In this document: one piece after another, positions 22,981 to 35,890 of the stretch
Numbering within the stretch: position 1 is the stretch's first letter
How the letters are laid out: each line of letters opens with the position of its first letter
Source: Lyophyllum atratum
Taxonomy: Eukaryota; Basidiomycota; Agaricomycetes; Agaricales; Lyophyllaceae
Assembly (NCBI GenBank): GCA_014905825.1
Contig: JACGCN010000042.1
Location: 351,942 to 415,941 of the forward strand
Direction of reading: 5' to 3'
Length of the DNA: 64,000 nucleotides
Program-made: the position numbers and the translations under genes
The notes under the pieces: generated by a model
Seen by the model: the letters and a program-made list of their open reading frames with translations, nothing else
Databases searched by the model: none
Told to the model about the DNA's origin: nothing

Positions 22981-25900
22981 TCTGGCGACTGATATGCAAG
23001 ATCTAGGAGGGTCAGTACGCTGCGCTGAAACGGAAAGATCGTCAGACACCGAGCTTTTGTAATAGCAGAATGCTTCGTACCATCAATCAAAACCACATAC
23101 CGTTCCAGTCATGGAGTGAAAGAGGCGAGGAAGGACCGACGCGAGGAGACAGGCGGAGTTGGTACAACTGATAGCTAGGTTGGACATTCTGTGAGTATCG
23201 TTCCCTCCGCGGTGGGGTCATCAGTGACTAATGACTTGACGCACAGTTTTAGCAGCCAATCGTCGGGCTGCTTCGTGATGGAAAGACAATGTAGAATGCT
23301 ATCGGGGATTAAAGCATGATGCATGATGGTTGGAAAAGTTTGGATTTGCGTCCACGACACATCAAAGAACTCTCGTGGAGTCAGTCAAGGTCGCGGGAAT
23401 ACCTGATATCATGGTAAGCCTATAAATAGAATTCCATGGATTGTGACGGCGTAAAGCGCGGCGTACCGACGGCATTCCTTAGCATAGATGCTTCCCTGAA
23501 CAAATGGCAAGATTCCTGGAGCGTCGATCATCGATTATGATGGTTGGAACGCGGACGCCCATCAGAATGACTTCTCAGTGACGCTGTACCTCTGTGCGCC
23601 GATGTGTCACCGAATGCAATGCCGACGGTCCTTTGTGTACGGATTCTACATGTCAGATGTCAGATGAGATCAGTCTTGCCGCCCAGCATGCCGGCGGGGG
23701 GTTAGAATATACCCAACATCGAACCTTTTCATGTATCATGGAAAGATGGCAGTAGCACGACCATCTGATCCTACAGGGAGCATCAGACGTATGAGAGCTA
23801 CAACGATTTGATTCAGATAGAACACCAGTTCCGAGTTTGGTGAGGACGCTAGACAAAGTGGGACAGTTGAATTGCTAGACCAGATAGACCATGAATCATT
23901 CAGGTGAAGATCGTTGTCATTCCGCTGAAAACCCGTGCGAAGAGTCACCGCGTTCAACGACACTCTGGACACATGTCCTTAGTACGCACCAAAGCTGACA
24001 TGTCCATTGTCAGCCTCATTGTCGATCTATCAACTGAGCTACCCGTCAGAAAAGGAGTGAGATAATAGGATCTGCATTACTCACCGGACATCTTATGACA
24101 CTTCGTGGCCCCTCCAAAGTCTTCGCGTACATACCATACCGACATTTGAATCTATGAAAACTAGCCGTTCGCCTGACGTCGGCTAACCAATACAGTGGAT
24201 TCACGTACATCCCGAGCGACTACTCCATCGGAGAGAATCATGACCTGGGAAGGATTAGTTCAGCATCGACGCGGGCGGCGCAGTTGTCGTCCAGAATTAG
24301 GGCCTATTCTCGTGGAGTTGGTATCCCATCCACGGCACCGTTCAAAATTGAAGATGTCGAGAATCTCGTCGTCCGTGGGTAGTGTGGGTTCCAGCAGCCT
24401 TGTATCGACTCATTCACTCTTCAGTCCCAATATCATCACGACATTGACATTCTGTCCATCTGTAGTTAACTGTTCAATCCACCATTTATCAGCAGATGCC
24501 CTCGGGAGTCGCGTTGATCACTTACCTTAACGAAGGGCATATTCGAGGAAGTCAGGGACCCAAGCCAGACCCCAGCATAACGGAGCTCTTGGTTCGCAAA
24601 ACGAAAGATGTGGCTGTGTTATGGCCACGCGGCACTTGGATGCTATCAGATCAGATCAGCCACGTTATCTGACCACCCGTCCAACTCTACCTTGCCTTCC
24701 CGGTCCAAACTCGAGCTACCCGTCTCAGGATTGGGACGCTACACATCGAGGCGCAGGACAGAAAATGACACTGAATGGACGGTGGATAGTACCGACTACC
24801 TGGAATCCATAACGCACGAGGCAATCTCACCCTAGGCCACTCTGCCTCGTTCTTGGGGCCGACGGTCCACCCTAGCCGCATGACACGACAGCTGTATTCG
24901 CTTATTGGTTCGGGAAGGCGCTAAGGGCTAGCAACGTCCAGGTCGTGGAATGGTCTTCCAAGTCGCAGGTTCATTTCAAGTTAACGTTTTGACATCTGGA
25001 TTTCTCAGCAACGTGGTGTACCTGTCGCTCTGTGTATAAGTATGCTCGGGAGGAGGATAGAGGGAGATACCAACCTGTGGGATTATGATTCCAGAGGAAC
25101 TCTCGGCTGTCCAGCATAAGGCGGATTAGGGTCGATTGTGGGACAGTTTACACTATGTATCGCGATGACGCGGTTGTTCAATGAGACTATCTGGATCGGG
25201 CGTTGCGTCTTACTGACAGGATTTTTGAAGATCTTCTCATCGCTCATCGCAAAGTTCGTGCTCTCGACCCTCAATACTGTTCGTTGCCCCCTACAGGCGG
25301 TCCATTGACGCATGACTGAAATGTACCCATAGATGTCGCGGCCTCGATTCTCTCGCCAAGCGACTCATGCTCGCTGCGACGACCGTCAGCTTCATCATCT
25401 CTACAATGCGCTGGAGTATCTCCATCGCAACTTTTATTATTTGGGTGACAAACGACCTCACGGATCCTCTCAAAAAGGACCATGCCGTGTAACCGTGCGC
25501 CTTGACCGATCAGGGTCGTGTAGATAACGGACTGGATTAGATTAGACAGCACATTAGATAGGATTAGACTAGATTAGACTAGATTAGACTAGATAGCGGG
25601 CACTGCCGGTAGTGGCAGTGCACAGGGAGAGGGAGCAGGCGACAGCTCACCGAATCATCATCCCTTTTTGGCTTCCTCCACGCGTGTCTCTGCCGGCCAG
25701 ATCTGCCGTTTCCAGCCGTGGTAGTGCAAGTATACCGGATCTTCATTATCCTATAGCCACTCCTAATGAGCCATTCAATCTCTGCAACATCCCAGCTCAT
25801 GATTCAATTAACATCCATATCCAAAGCCCATAACAAGCGACATGGGCGTCCTTTGGCGGGTCCTCTACTGCGCAATCCAGGTCCGTCTTCCCATCACCCG

Positions 25901-26854
25901 ACTCCGTGTACGACTTCACCCAGTATATATATGCCCCAGCTTTCGACGCTGATCATAAGCCAATTCTCCCCCGTTGCCCCGCAATCCGCAAAAGGCTACG
26001 GGATCGGCATCTTTCTCGAGGTCGCGATGTTCCTGACGGTGATATATATAAACCTCCCCAGTGTCAAACAATTCCAACTGATGCGCGGTATGAGGCGATG
26101 TACGTGTCTGTTGTGGTCATACCAGTCAACCAACAGCGTTCAATCGCGGACACGCTCGGAATCAGTACAGACCTTAACCTGGAAGGCAAGCCTGAGTGTC
26201 TTTCGATGATGGCTTATCCAGGTTCGCAGGAACTTCGAGCAGGGTGAAGGGCGGTCGCGCGTTCTAGACGAAAATATTCTTTTGAGAATGATGTGCAAGT
26301 TACCGAATGCATTCGGCGTTAAGCGTGTCTGTCTCTCCATCAAAATCGAAACCCACTCATAGAGCGAATGCTTTTACAATCCAAGCTCGCGATGGTAAGT
26401 ATTCAGGGTTACACTCGCGATCGTGGCTGTGAGCGTCCCGTCAGAAATATTTCGATCGCCGTATCTTAGGATTCAACGGTTTGTTTGGTCGAACGCCTCG
26501 AATTTTGACCAGTATTTTGGCATCAGACGAGGGACGCAGCGGAGAGTTACAAGTGGAAGTTGCACTACTATCTCAGAAACGCTCTTTGTAGATATTGACT
26601 TCTCCTCGAGATACGGCGGTCGTTCAGCTGCGTCTGTCGAAGTCATGTGAGAGTGGAACTCTAAGCGTTGGTACTGATGGGAGTAGTGATCGGGGGGTGG
26701 GGACAATGGGAGATGCAATGGTTCTTGGAACTGGGAGCGGTTCCCATGGGCTGATACCTTGATGGCGAGTCAGCTTTCAAGGTGGAAATACGTCGGGAGT
26801 ACACACCCATGCGGCATCGCGAAGTGAATGAAGGGCCTCTTGAATACGATTGGG
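22981..26854. other. Gene-poor region
   Basis: No gene could be supported over almost 4 kb. Minus-strand frames at 25083-25313 and 25271-25552 have ordinary composition but no domain or coherent exon chain. A TATA-like TATAAATA near 23420 has no gene behind it. The stretch contains the short tandem repeat at 25534-25597. Confidence 0.35.
25534..25597. repeat. Decameric tandem repeat GATTAGACTA
   Basis: Three perfect head-to-tail copies of GATTAGACTA (from 25562) are preceded by imperfect ones. It lies outside any recognised gene. Confidence 0.85.
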
Positions 26855-28400
26855 ACTTCGGGATGAGGAGTGCCATGCAAATTTAATGGGCAGGGCTAGT
26901 GTCACGGTTTATTATATATGAAGGGTCGTACGTCGAGCTCGATGAAGCCACCGCGAGTTGGACACGGGGCGTGCATCTCGACCACGGTCCTTTCGTGGAC
27001 TGCACCGCCAGCTGGGATGCACCCCAAACCTTTTGGGAAAGACGTCGAGGAAGTCATTTTTTGGTTGTAGGAACTGCGAGCTCGAGGTGTGAACGAGTCG
27101 AGTCCGCGCGAGGAGCCAGCACGGAGGTTGATGAAGACAAAGGAAAGGTAAGTGAGAACTGGAGGCGTGTCTTGGAAAAGTAGAGGCGGCTCCGTACGTT
27201 TTCGTGGGTCTTGAGGTGGTGAGATCTAGCGTCTGAATCGGACGTTAAGTGGACGTGGGGATCAGACACATAGGCTCCGTGCTTTCGATATCGTGCGTGG
27301 TAGGTTGTATTTATACTGTCTTGACGCGTCGGGAGGGTGCAACGTCTGGTTGACACGTAAACTATGCTCCTGTCCAAGGATACTGGACGTCGAAGTACGA
27401 TAAATCGTGGCTGTGGTGGATGTCTGATATTGGGAATGCTGTACAGTAGAGTTGGACGACGGGCGAGACTCGAGTCAATCCGATTTTCGGACCTGAAATG
27501 CGTTTCGATCCCAGCTCAGTCGAAACTCGCGGTGCTCGCGTCCGAGGATGTGGATAGAAGATGTTTGCGATGGTAGTGTGAGGTGAGGAATTATGATAAG
27601 TACAAGCACGACTTCGGGATGGGCACCGCCATGATAATATGATGGGCAGGGCTAGTATTACGGTCCTCGTCGTCGTTCCAGATGCAAAACGGCGAGGAAG
27701 ACGTGTAAGACGCGGGATGTATGAAAGTAGAACTGATCTGCCTATAATCGTGTTAGATGTGAGTCGGAAGGGAACATATAGACGGTCGTACGCGGAGCTC
27801 GATGGGGCACTGCGATTCGGATGCGGGACTGGTAGGATACAGTCTCGACATGGGGGTGGCTTCGTGCGTCGCCCCGCCAGGTCCCTACCTGTTGTGGCGA
27901 AGACTTCGAGAAAGTCGTTTTAGGATCTCTATGTGTGAGTGAACAAGTCGCGTCACGCAAGGAGCCGACACAGGTCTGGGGACCTACTCAGGCTCCGACT
28001 CAAACTTGTTTCCTGGACGTGGCGATTGGAAGCAGGTCCTCCGAGGTTTCGATGTGTACCGTGCATAATGGTGTCGTGAGGCGTCGAGGGGTGCAGCACC
28101 GTTTTCGCCCTTGGAACGCGTTTCCGTCACGGAACATCGCTGATGAATGATGGCTGTGGTGGGTGCGATGCGGTGATCACGACATGGGGAATCCATCGAA
28201 GTTTTTCGCTGGATTGCGATGATCAGAGGCCTGGAACATCGGTGTATGGCGGCTGGGTGTGTGGAATAGAAAATTATCTGATCAAGTTCGGCCCTGTTTC
28301 GCGTCACTTGAGGTGCTATACGGGAGAGTTGGAGTCAATCAGACCCTGCGTTTCATTCTGGCTAAGTTGTGAGTTCCAGTGCTCGCGTCGAACGATTTGC
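26855..28400. repeat. Diverged direct duplication of about 0.7-0.8 kb
   Basis: Two tandem copies can be followed by eye: 26855 to about 27555, and 27611 to about 28400. Shared blocks in the same order include ACTTCGGGATG, ATGGGCAGGGCTAGT, CGGTCGTACG-type and GGAGCTCGATG-type segments, GGCTGTGGTGG, GAGTTGGA...GAGTCAATC, CTG-AATGCGTTTC and GTGCTCGCGTC. The offset grows from 756 to 847 bases because of indels. Neither copy holds a convincing reading frame, so the content may be an old duplicated gene or non-coding element. Confidence 0.6.
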
Positions 28401-28685
28401 ACGTAAAGATGCTATGTAAGGGGTAGAGGTTCAACTTCATGATGATCAGAGACCGGAAAACGGAGGTGCACAGCTAGTCTGATGTCATCAAACACCCAAC
28501 TTGGCATCACAGATCCCGTCAACCCACGTTGTATCACATTGGTCCTATTTGTCAACAGCCCCGAAAATTCCTCTCTGATTTGCCACTGCACGCACTGTAC
28601 GTACACCAGCAGCCTCCGTTCTCCGTTCTCCGTTCTCCGTTCATCCTTCCTCGCCTTTGCTCTTATACCCCCTTCTTCCTTCGCG

Positions 28686-31600
28686 ATGGAGGCAGCAGAG
28701 CTAGCACGGTGGACCCGGTTCGCGGCGAAGGGCGGGATTGGGAAGTGCACGGCCGTGTCGGACTGTGTCGCAGAGAATGCGGACGATCTTATGTTTTTAA
28801 AGGTGCGCCACCTCTTCTTTGTGCTAGGGATACTTACTGACATTTACATAGGACGATGAAATTACGGTGCTTATGCAGTTGAACGAGCCGCCTGGGTTGT
28901 ACTTGGTACGTTCCCCTGAACGCTCTACGCGCTTACGGGACTTATCTGTATTGGTATCAGGGGTACTGCGAGGGTGTAGTGGGTCGGTTCAACGGCAGCG
29001 ACGTACACTTCCATTCCAAGCTGAAGAAACCCGTCATGGCCAAACGCTCCTCCGTGAACACCACCACCACCACCATCTCCAACCCCAGCACCACCTACGC
29101 AAAGTCGCCCACGCCTCCGTACGGTATGACGACACCATCACCGATGGCCTCCCCCGGCCCTGGACCACTTCCTCTGCCACGCAGGGTGCGGGTGTCGTTG
29201 GACGACCATGTATCAGCGTCGATTGCGGTTTATGCTCATGCTGGGAAGGCGCCTGCGGAGCCCGATCCGGTACCCGTTGCTGAGCCGGGGGTGTTGAGGT
29301 TGGGAAAGGCTAGAGGGAGCTATGCGTCCATCCGCGAATCTACTGCGCTGGAATACGAAATCGACGGAGGCTACGCTTCCCCACCCCCCGCCACAGAGGA
29401 ACTTCCGGAAACACCACCCCGTCTCGTTGCGTCCCCTGTCTCTTTGGCGGAAAACGCACGGCCGACATATGCATACAACCCGCCCGGCCCGACACACGAG
29501 GTTCGATCATCCTATGCCTCATCCCGACAGACCTCTATTCTTTCCACCTACTCACAAGACACCACCAATGAAGACGACGACGACGATGACGTCGACGACC
29601 CGCCCCTCGTCCACCTCACTCCCACCCGCAACCCCGCTCTCTCGTATTCCCCCGTCCCCGTCTCCCCAACCACATCCGCTACCCCCGCCACTGCTAGCAC
29701 CACGACTCCCGCCACACCACCCACCGCAGGCTTCCCCGACACCAGCACCAGCACCTACTTTGACACCTCCCGCATCTCCCTCGCCCTTTCCGACGGCGAA
29801 GTCGGCATCGGCCTCTCCCTCCTCCAAGACCTCGCAGATGGAGGCTCCTACGATTCCTGGTCCGATTCGGATTCCGATTCGGGTTCCGGGCAGGTCAGGA
29901 GGCGCCCGAGTCGGAAGAGGAGCAAGCGATCCAATGCTCGTGTATCCGCGGCAGGTGGAGGGGCAGGGGAAGGGGCAGGGGAAAGGCTGGGGGCGTGGAG
30001 GGAGAGTGTTCTTAGCCAGGGGAGCGCGTATAGTCGGACTAGCGATGAAGGGTTGGGGTATGAGGATACGGAGACGGGGCATAGCACGCAAGCGGGCGTC
30101 CTGGACGAGCTGGAGGCGGACATTACACAGACGCAGAACGCCTTTCTCCACCTCGATTCTAGCACCACCACCACCACCACCACCACCACCACCACCACCA
30201 CCACCACCACGCCCTCCTCTTCCGCCCTGGTGTCCCTGCGCAATTCCCCTGCACGTTCACCACCAGCGGAGCAGATGACCTTCCCGCCTGTAGCCCCGCT
30301 TTCCCCGTCAAGGGGGAGGTTCGGGCAGACTGTAAAGCAGGACGTGTACGCTTTCCCGCCGCCGCCCACGCATACGCCCAAACTCTCTTTGTCCCAGTCT
30401 CACAGTCTCTCCAAGGCCACCGGCGCGGGGGTGTTCACGAATCCGTTCACCGGCGCTTCTACTACTACCACCACCACCTCCCCACCCACATCATTCAGCG
30501 CCCTAAACGACTACGACTACGACTCCACCCGCCGCCCCTCCCTCGCCCCCTCCTCCTCCACCTCGGGCGGCTCGGACTGGGAGGGGGCGGCGGCGGCGGA
30601 TATATATGATGATTATCGGTATTCGAGGTTTTCGATGGCGTCGCGGGTGAGTAGTTCGAGAAGGGTGTCGGGGGGGTCGAGGTATGGAGGGGCTGGGGGG
30701 GGAGGGGGAGGGGAGTGGCCGCCTTTTGTGGATGATCCGGAGGCGAGGGGGAGGGCTGATTCGGGGGTGGGGGTGGGGGTGGGGCAAGGGAGGCCGAGTG
30801 TGGATGGGGGGGCGGGGAGGACAAGGGAGAGGAGTAATACGAATGCGAGTATTGGGCCGGTTGTGTCCCCGCCGTCTATGGGCACAACGGCGATTCGGAC
30901 ACGCTCGAGGTCGAATACGAACGCGAGTCTCGGGCCGGGACCTATCACTCTCGCATCCCCGCCGTCTGTGGGCACACCGCCGCCACCACCGCCACCGCCC
31001 CCGCCACCCTTGGAGTCGGAGTCGAAGTCGTCGGGGCACGGGAAGACGGACTCGGAGAGCGACGCGTCGGTGTATACGCAGCCCTCGCCCCTTGTGGATG
31101 GGTCGTTCGCGGGTACAGCTGCACCCGCCCCGCCCCGGACGTCGTCGCTCGGGCCCAATGGGAGCATTCACAGACCCGCGCCGCTTAAGCTTGGGGCTGG
31201 GGCTGGGGCTTCGCATGCTGGGATGCAGGGGCCGCCGCCGCGCTCGCCGCTGTTGCATACGACGTGGGGGTCGCCTCTGTCGTCGCCTGCGCTGCAGAAG
31301 CCTAATGGCGGGTTTGCTGTCTTGGGGGCCTCTGACCATAAGGACAAGGCCGGGGACGGTGATTCGCCGCCGGGCTCGGCTGCTTCGAATACGGGGTATA
31401 CGGGTACCGGGGAGGGATTCAGGGTCGGAGGAGGGGGAGTGGCTAGTGCGAGTGCCGGTGCGGGTGGGGCGTATTTCCCGGCGGGGGAGCTGGGGATGGG
31501 GGGGATGGCGAGTGCGATGAGGCAGAGGCTTGAGGTGGAGAGGAAGCCGTCGGTGGAGGTGGAGAGGGGGGTGGAGGAGAGGGCGAGGAGGATTGTGGTA

Positions 31601-34600
31601 GAGGAGGAGGAGGGGGAGGATGAGGAGGAGGAGGATGAGGTTGTTATTGGGGATGTGTCGTTTGGGTCGAGTGTGGCGACTGAGCGGGGAGAGGAGAGGG
31701 AGAGGGAGAGGGATGCGTCGGTGGGGGCGGTGATGCATGAGTCGCCGTCGTTGTCTTCGTCGCCCGAGTTGTTGGTGCAGGGGAGACTGGCACCGTTGGG
31801 TGTCGCGAATAAGCGAAGTCCGAGCGTTTCGAGCGGGGAGGAGGGGAGGCAGGGTGTTCCTGTCGTATCGAATCCACCTCCGTCGCAAGCTCACCTTGGC
31901 ACCCCACCCCTCAGCACATTGCGTCCACCGTCCTCCACCACATCATCGCCCTCGCCTTCGCATCTTCGCCCCACCCTCTCAGAGATCCGCCCAGACGGCC
32001 AGCGCCGCTCCCTATTCCTACCCCATCCCAACGCCCCCAAGGCGCCCGCAGCGCACTCTCCCGGCCCCATGTACATGGTGCAGCAGCAGCCCCCACCGCA
32101 CCCGCCTCAGCACCACCAGATTCGGGGCGGGGTGATGCAGACGATACGGATGGCGCTGGCGGGGCAGGGGCCGCAGCAGGGTCCGAGGGGAAGGGGGCCG
32201 ACGATTTATGGAGTGACGATGGAGGATCTGGGGGCTGCGATGGGGCCTGTGCTGATGCAGTTTAGTTTGAACCCGGCACCTGCTACGGCGCCTCCGGGGG
32301 GTGTTGCTGTGATGGCGCCCGCTGTGAAGGTTAGTGGGCCGGCGGGTGGGGGTGTGCAGGTTCAAATCGTGGCGCCGACGCCCATTAGGAGGGTTGGGTC
32401 GATGGCGAGCTTGGATATGGCGGCGGGAAGGGAGCAGGTTGAGGTGGGGGCGAGTGGGCTGATACCGAGGGCGAATTTCTTCCCGAAGGCTGGGGGTGTG
32501 AGGCCACGCTCGAGGAGCTTTTCGGGATTCCAGAGTACGACGGCGGAGATTCCGTTGCCTATTCAACGAAGGTACGTATGCTTGCTGGTGAAATCGGGAG
32601 TTGGTTGCTCATGTGTTGTTGCGATGTAGTCGTGAAGAGGGTGGGAAGGAGTCGATTGAGATGCCTTCGGCGAGTGAGATCAAGAGGGCGCTGTCGCCGA
32701 TCATCGGTTCTCCAACTTCGCCAACGTCCTCCAGCACACCCACAGGCAAGAATGCCCCGCCAAAGTCGTCGCCCTTGAGGGTGTCTTCGCCCCTCGCGAA
32801 TTCACAGGATAACGGTGTCGGTGGACGGCTGTTCCGACCGCCCAACAGCCCCTTGGCACAGCAATCATTCAGCAGCGAGCTCGCGTCCGTTCCTTCGTCC
32901 CCGACCCAGAGCCGTCCCTTCCAGCAGCTCAGACAGATGGGCTCGAGAGCCACTCTGAACGAGCCACCGGCCCAGCGTTCTTCGCCCCGTACGCGTCTGA
33001 CTCCACTAGCAGCATCCGCAAGCGACACTGCATCTCCACCCACTCAGCATTCGCAGCCTCCCCCTCCAGAGCTCCGTCACCGCCCTTCCGTTGACACCGA
33101 TGCCGTATCCGTCCACAGCACCCGCTCCAACGCCCTCTCGCCCCCGCCTACCCTTGGCCGCCAGAACTCACTCCGAGCCAAGCTTTCCCTTCCCAATCTG
33201 CGACGCAATCTTAAGGATGACGCTCCGAGCCCGGCCCCAGAGTCTCCCATCGTCGACGGTGATATGCTGCAAGTGCAGCACATGGACTTTGAGCTCGTTC
33301 GGCCCAACATCTCGCAGTTCCAGACGTCTGCTCGCACGAGCGAAGATTCGGGGGTTATGGGTCGCGACGGGTCTATTGACGCTCGGCAGGACGCCAAGTT
33401 CCTCAGAGCTGATAGTCCAGCTGTATCGCTGGCTCCGCCCCATTCGCCTACGGTGGTGTCGGATAGCTCGGCGTCAGGCTCAGGCGTATGGCAGCCACTG
33501 AAGTCATCAGGTGCGGCACCTCAGGCGATGGGGTCTGAGTCGTCGATGGACGCCCATAGGCAGCGGGAGCTCAAGTGGATGTCGGTGATGGGTTCGGTTC
33601 CACCGGCGCAGTCGAAGAAGACCAAGAAGGTGAAGAAGTTGCTGTTTGACGGTGTGCCCTCGTCTGTGCGGTATCTTGTGTGGAATCACTTGACGGACGG
33701 GAAGGCACGGTGTGTACCAGGGGTATATACACAGCTGGGCGGACGGGAAAGGGTACCGGCGCTTATGGAGGTGGAGCGGGATGTGCAGCGGTGCTTCGTC
33801 GACCATCCGCAGCTGCAGAGCACGCAGGGGCCTGTCTTGTCGTTGCTGCAGGCATACTTGACGATGGTGCCGGATATACAGTATACGACTGGTACGTCTT
33901 CCAACTTCTTCGTTTGGTATATCTTGAAGTACTGACGACATACTAGGGCTGACTCTGATCGCAGGGCATCTTCTGCTCCTCGCACCGGAGGAAGATGCGT
34001 TCTGGATCTTTGTCTCGATCATGGACACCCACATCCGTGCCTACTACTCGTCGACGGCTTCTCAAGTCGACGTTGATGCGTCGCTGTTTAGCCGTGCATT
34101 GGAGAGCGTCGACCCCGCTGTGGCCAAGAAGATGTTCACGGACTTGTCAATTCCTCCTAACGCTCTATGTCGTCCTTGGTCAGTTATCTCGTTGCTTTTC
34201 CCGCACATCTGGCAATGGCTTATCGAACCCTCAGGTTTACTTCACTCTTTGTTGGTTGCCTTCCTTCTGATTACCTGAACCGAGTTTGGGATATCTTCTT
34301 GTTCGAAGGTTATACATTTGCTTCTCTTCGACTACATCTCTCGCTGACTTTCTATCTTACGCCAGGTGTGCCCTTCCTCCTCCGCGTCGCACTCGTACTG
34401 GTCTCGTGCTGCCGTCGCCAAATCCTCGAATCCACATCCAAAGATGCGGTCCTCAATGTCGTTCTGCGCCCTTCACCCGCCTCCCTGCCCTCCAGTCCTG
34501 AAGCGTTTATCACGCTTTCACTAGCTGTCAAGCTCAAGGATGATGATTTCCGTAAGCAGCGGGTGAAGTTAGAGGCGCAAGCCAAACGCCAAACTCAGAC

Positions 34601-34649
34601 TCCTCGTATGGTTTCCACGCCAGGCGCGATTTCTCTTCCACGGACGTAG
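28686..34649 (+). CDS. SH3-like plus TBC (Rab-GTPase-activating) domain protein with very long disordered middle
   Basis: Seven exons: 28686-28802, 28852-28905, 28961-32571, 32630-33891, 33947-34178, 34235-34308, 34366-34649; 1,877 residues, phases consistent. Residues about 30-75 form an SH3-like domain (ADDLMFLKDDEITVL..., PPGLYLGYCEGVVGRF). The C-terminal 330 residues are a TBC domain: KLLFDGVPSSVRYLVWNHL, a gap, then YTTGLTLIAGHLLLLAPEED, FWIFVSIMD, and PSDYLNRVWDIFLFEG. The canonical arginine-finger IxxDxxR motif is not obvious in the expected place, so GAP activity is uncertain. Between lies about 1,400 residues of Ser/Pro/Thr/Gly-rich disorder with a 16-Thr run, poly-Pro, and Glu/Asp-Gly blocks. 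Family role: membrane trafficking or polarity through Rab GTPases. Confidence 0.88.
30164..30210 (+). repeat. (ACC)n microsatellite encoding poly-Thr
   Basis: Forty-seven bases of perfect ACC repeats inside the big third exon of the SH3/TBC gene encode about 16 consecutive threonines. Length variation here would change protein length without a frameshift. Confidence 0.9.
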
Positions 34650-34979
34650 TCATCTATCTATACCTCTATCTCAAAGTCGGCTCTATACCACATATCATGC
34701 TATGCTATTACCCACTCACATACATATCTACTCTCAATACCTTCGTCCTTTTATACTCACCATAGTGTAGAACGCAGTCGTGTTTTAACATTGCATAATT
34801 CTTTCGTTGTTGATACTTACCTACGGGCGCTTTGAGAAATGCATATTAATGGATTCTGTGTATTCCTTTCTGTCGAGTAAAGGCATTTCTTCTGCTGATG
34901 ACAACGTGAAATCTCAGGGCGCAAGCGATATCTTCTATTTATTCTTCAACATTGGAGAACCACGACACCGATATTGAAC
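34650..34979. other. Tail-to-tail intergenic spacer
   Basis: AT-rich DNA between the stop of the SH3/TBC gene and the stop of the minus-strand Crinkler-domain gene. It is expected to hold both 3' untranslated regions. No gene is seen. Confidence 0.5.
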
Positions 34980-35454
34980 CTAGTACGCCAGCTGGGCGAA
35001 TGGATTGTCGAAGCGAGGGAAAACCTCGACCAGTAAATGTATATAATTGCCTTGACGTGTCCGTACGTTTCTCTTAATCGAATCGACGGTCTGTTCATCG
35101 TCCGCGGCTGTGGCAACGTCGTCGAGTGTGGAATCCTTGAGTTGTCCTGTTAACCTATCGGCTGCGGAGATTCCTTTTTCGATATCTTCGTTGGGCTGTA
35201 AAGCAGTGTCAGTAGCACAAATCATGGGAAAGTCATCTGCTTACCAGCCAAAGCTCGATAGCTTCCTCCTTCTTGAAGAGCCCTTCCTCGCGCGCTTCTT
35301 TGTTGATGGCCTTGTGGAGGGCGCCCAAGTCTTTCGTAGGAGCAATATCAATGGTAAACCTCGCCCGGTCTGCCACTAAGGCTTCCCCGATCTTCCTTAC
35401 GAAAAGGCACTGAACTCTCATTTGAGGCTCTTCGGGCGGCATACTGAATGGCAT
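34980..35454 (-). CDS. Short protein consisting of a Crinkler-type ubiquitin-like domain
   Basis: Exons 35245-35454 and 34980-35195 with a 49 nt intron give 141 residues. The layout is that of the CRN N-terminal ubiquitin-like fold: an initial strand MRVQCLFVRKIGEAL, a second strand RFTIDIAPTKDLGALHKAIN, and ELWL before a variable loop, ending with IHLLVEVFP, which mirrors the IHVIVKVPGE end in the 13.6 kb Crinkler. There is no effector or kinase domain after it and the protein stops right there. It may be a stand-alone CRN header, or the remains of a longer gene. The true start could be at 35442 or in an upstream exon. Confidence 0.65.
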
Positions 35455-35890
35455 AATTTCAACCAAAAGCGGTCGATTCAAAGAGGCTCACTTACGCTGC
35501 AGTGCCGATATCGAACTATGTAATAGCTACGGCGTATTGTGGACAAGAGGATGGTGAGGGTGTGGACAACAACAGCGGTGGTAACGACGAATCGGAAGAA
35601 TACTAGGAGCAGCGAGACGGCCGTCGCGATCAACGACCAGGTCACATGCACGTATCACCTGATCGTACCTGACTGGCTGATCGATCTCAACGTCGAAGAC
35701 TTAGATCGAGCTCGCTGTTTGCCTCCTCCTACTCGGGCGTCCCCTCAACGTTCAACGCTGGCGTGCCCGGGATCGTTCCTTGTCAGTATATTTGACGAGT
35801 TTTCGTTATCTGTTTTCTCATATAACTGTACTGATTGAGCTCTTTTACTTCAACAGGTCCATATTCTACCTCCATCTCTCAATCAACAAC
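35455..35890. other. Intergenic region
   Basis: Upstream DNA shared by the minus-strand CRN-header gene and the plus-strand hypothetical gene. A plus-strand frame at 35539-35838 has no domain. No other feature seen. Confidence 0.4.

Noticed and set aside
24000..24080. Possible tRNA around AGCTCAGTTGATAGATC
   Set aside because: Only a B/A-box-like fragment is visible on the minus strand; no cloverleaf could be drawn.
30503..31894. 463-codon minus-strand open frame
   Set aside because: It is antisense to the SH3/TBC exon, Arg/Pro-rich, and results from GC-rich codon bias of the real gene.
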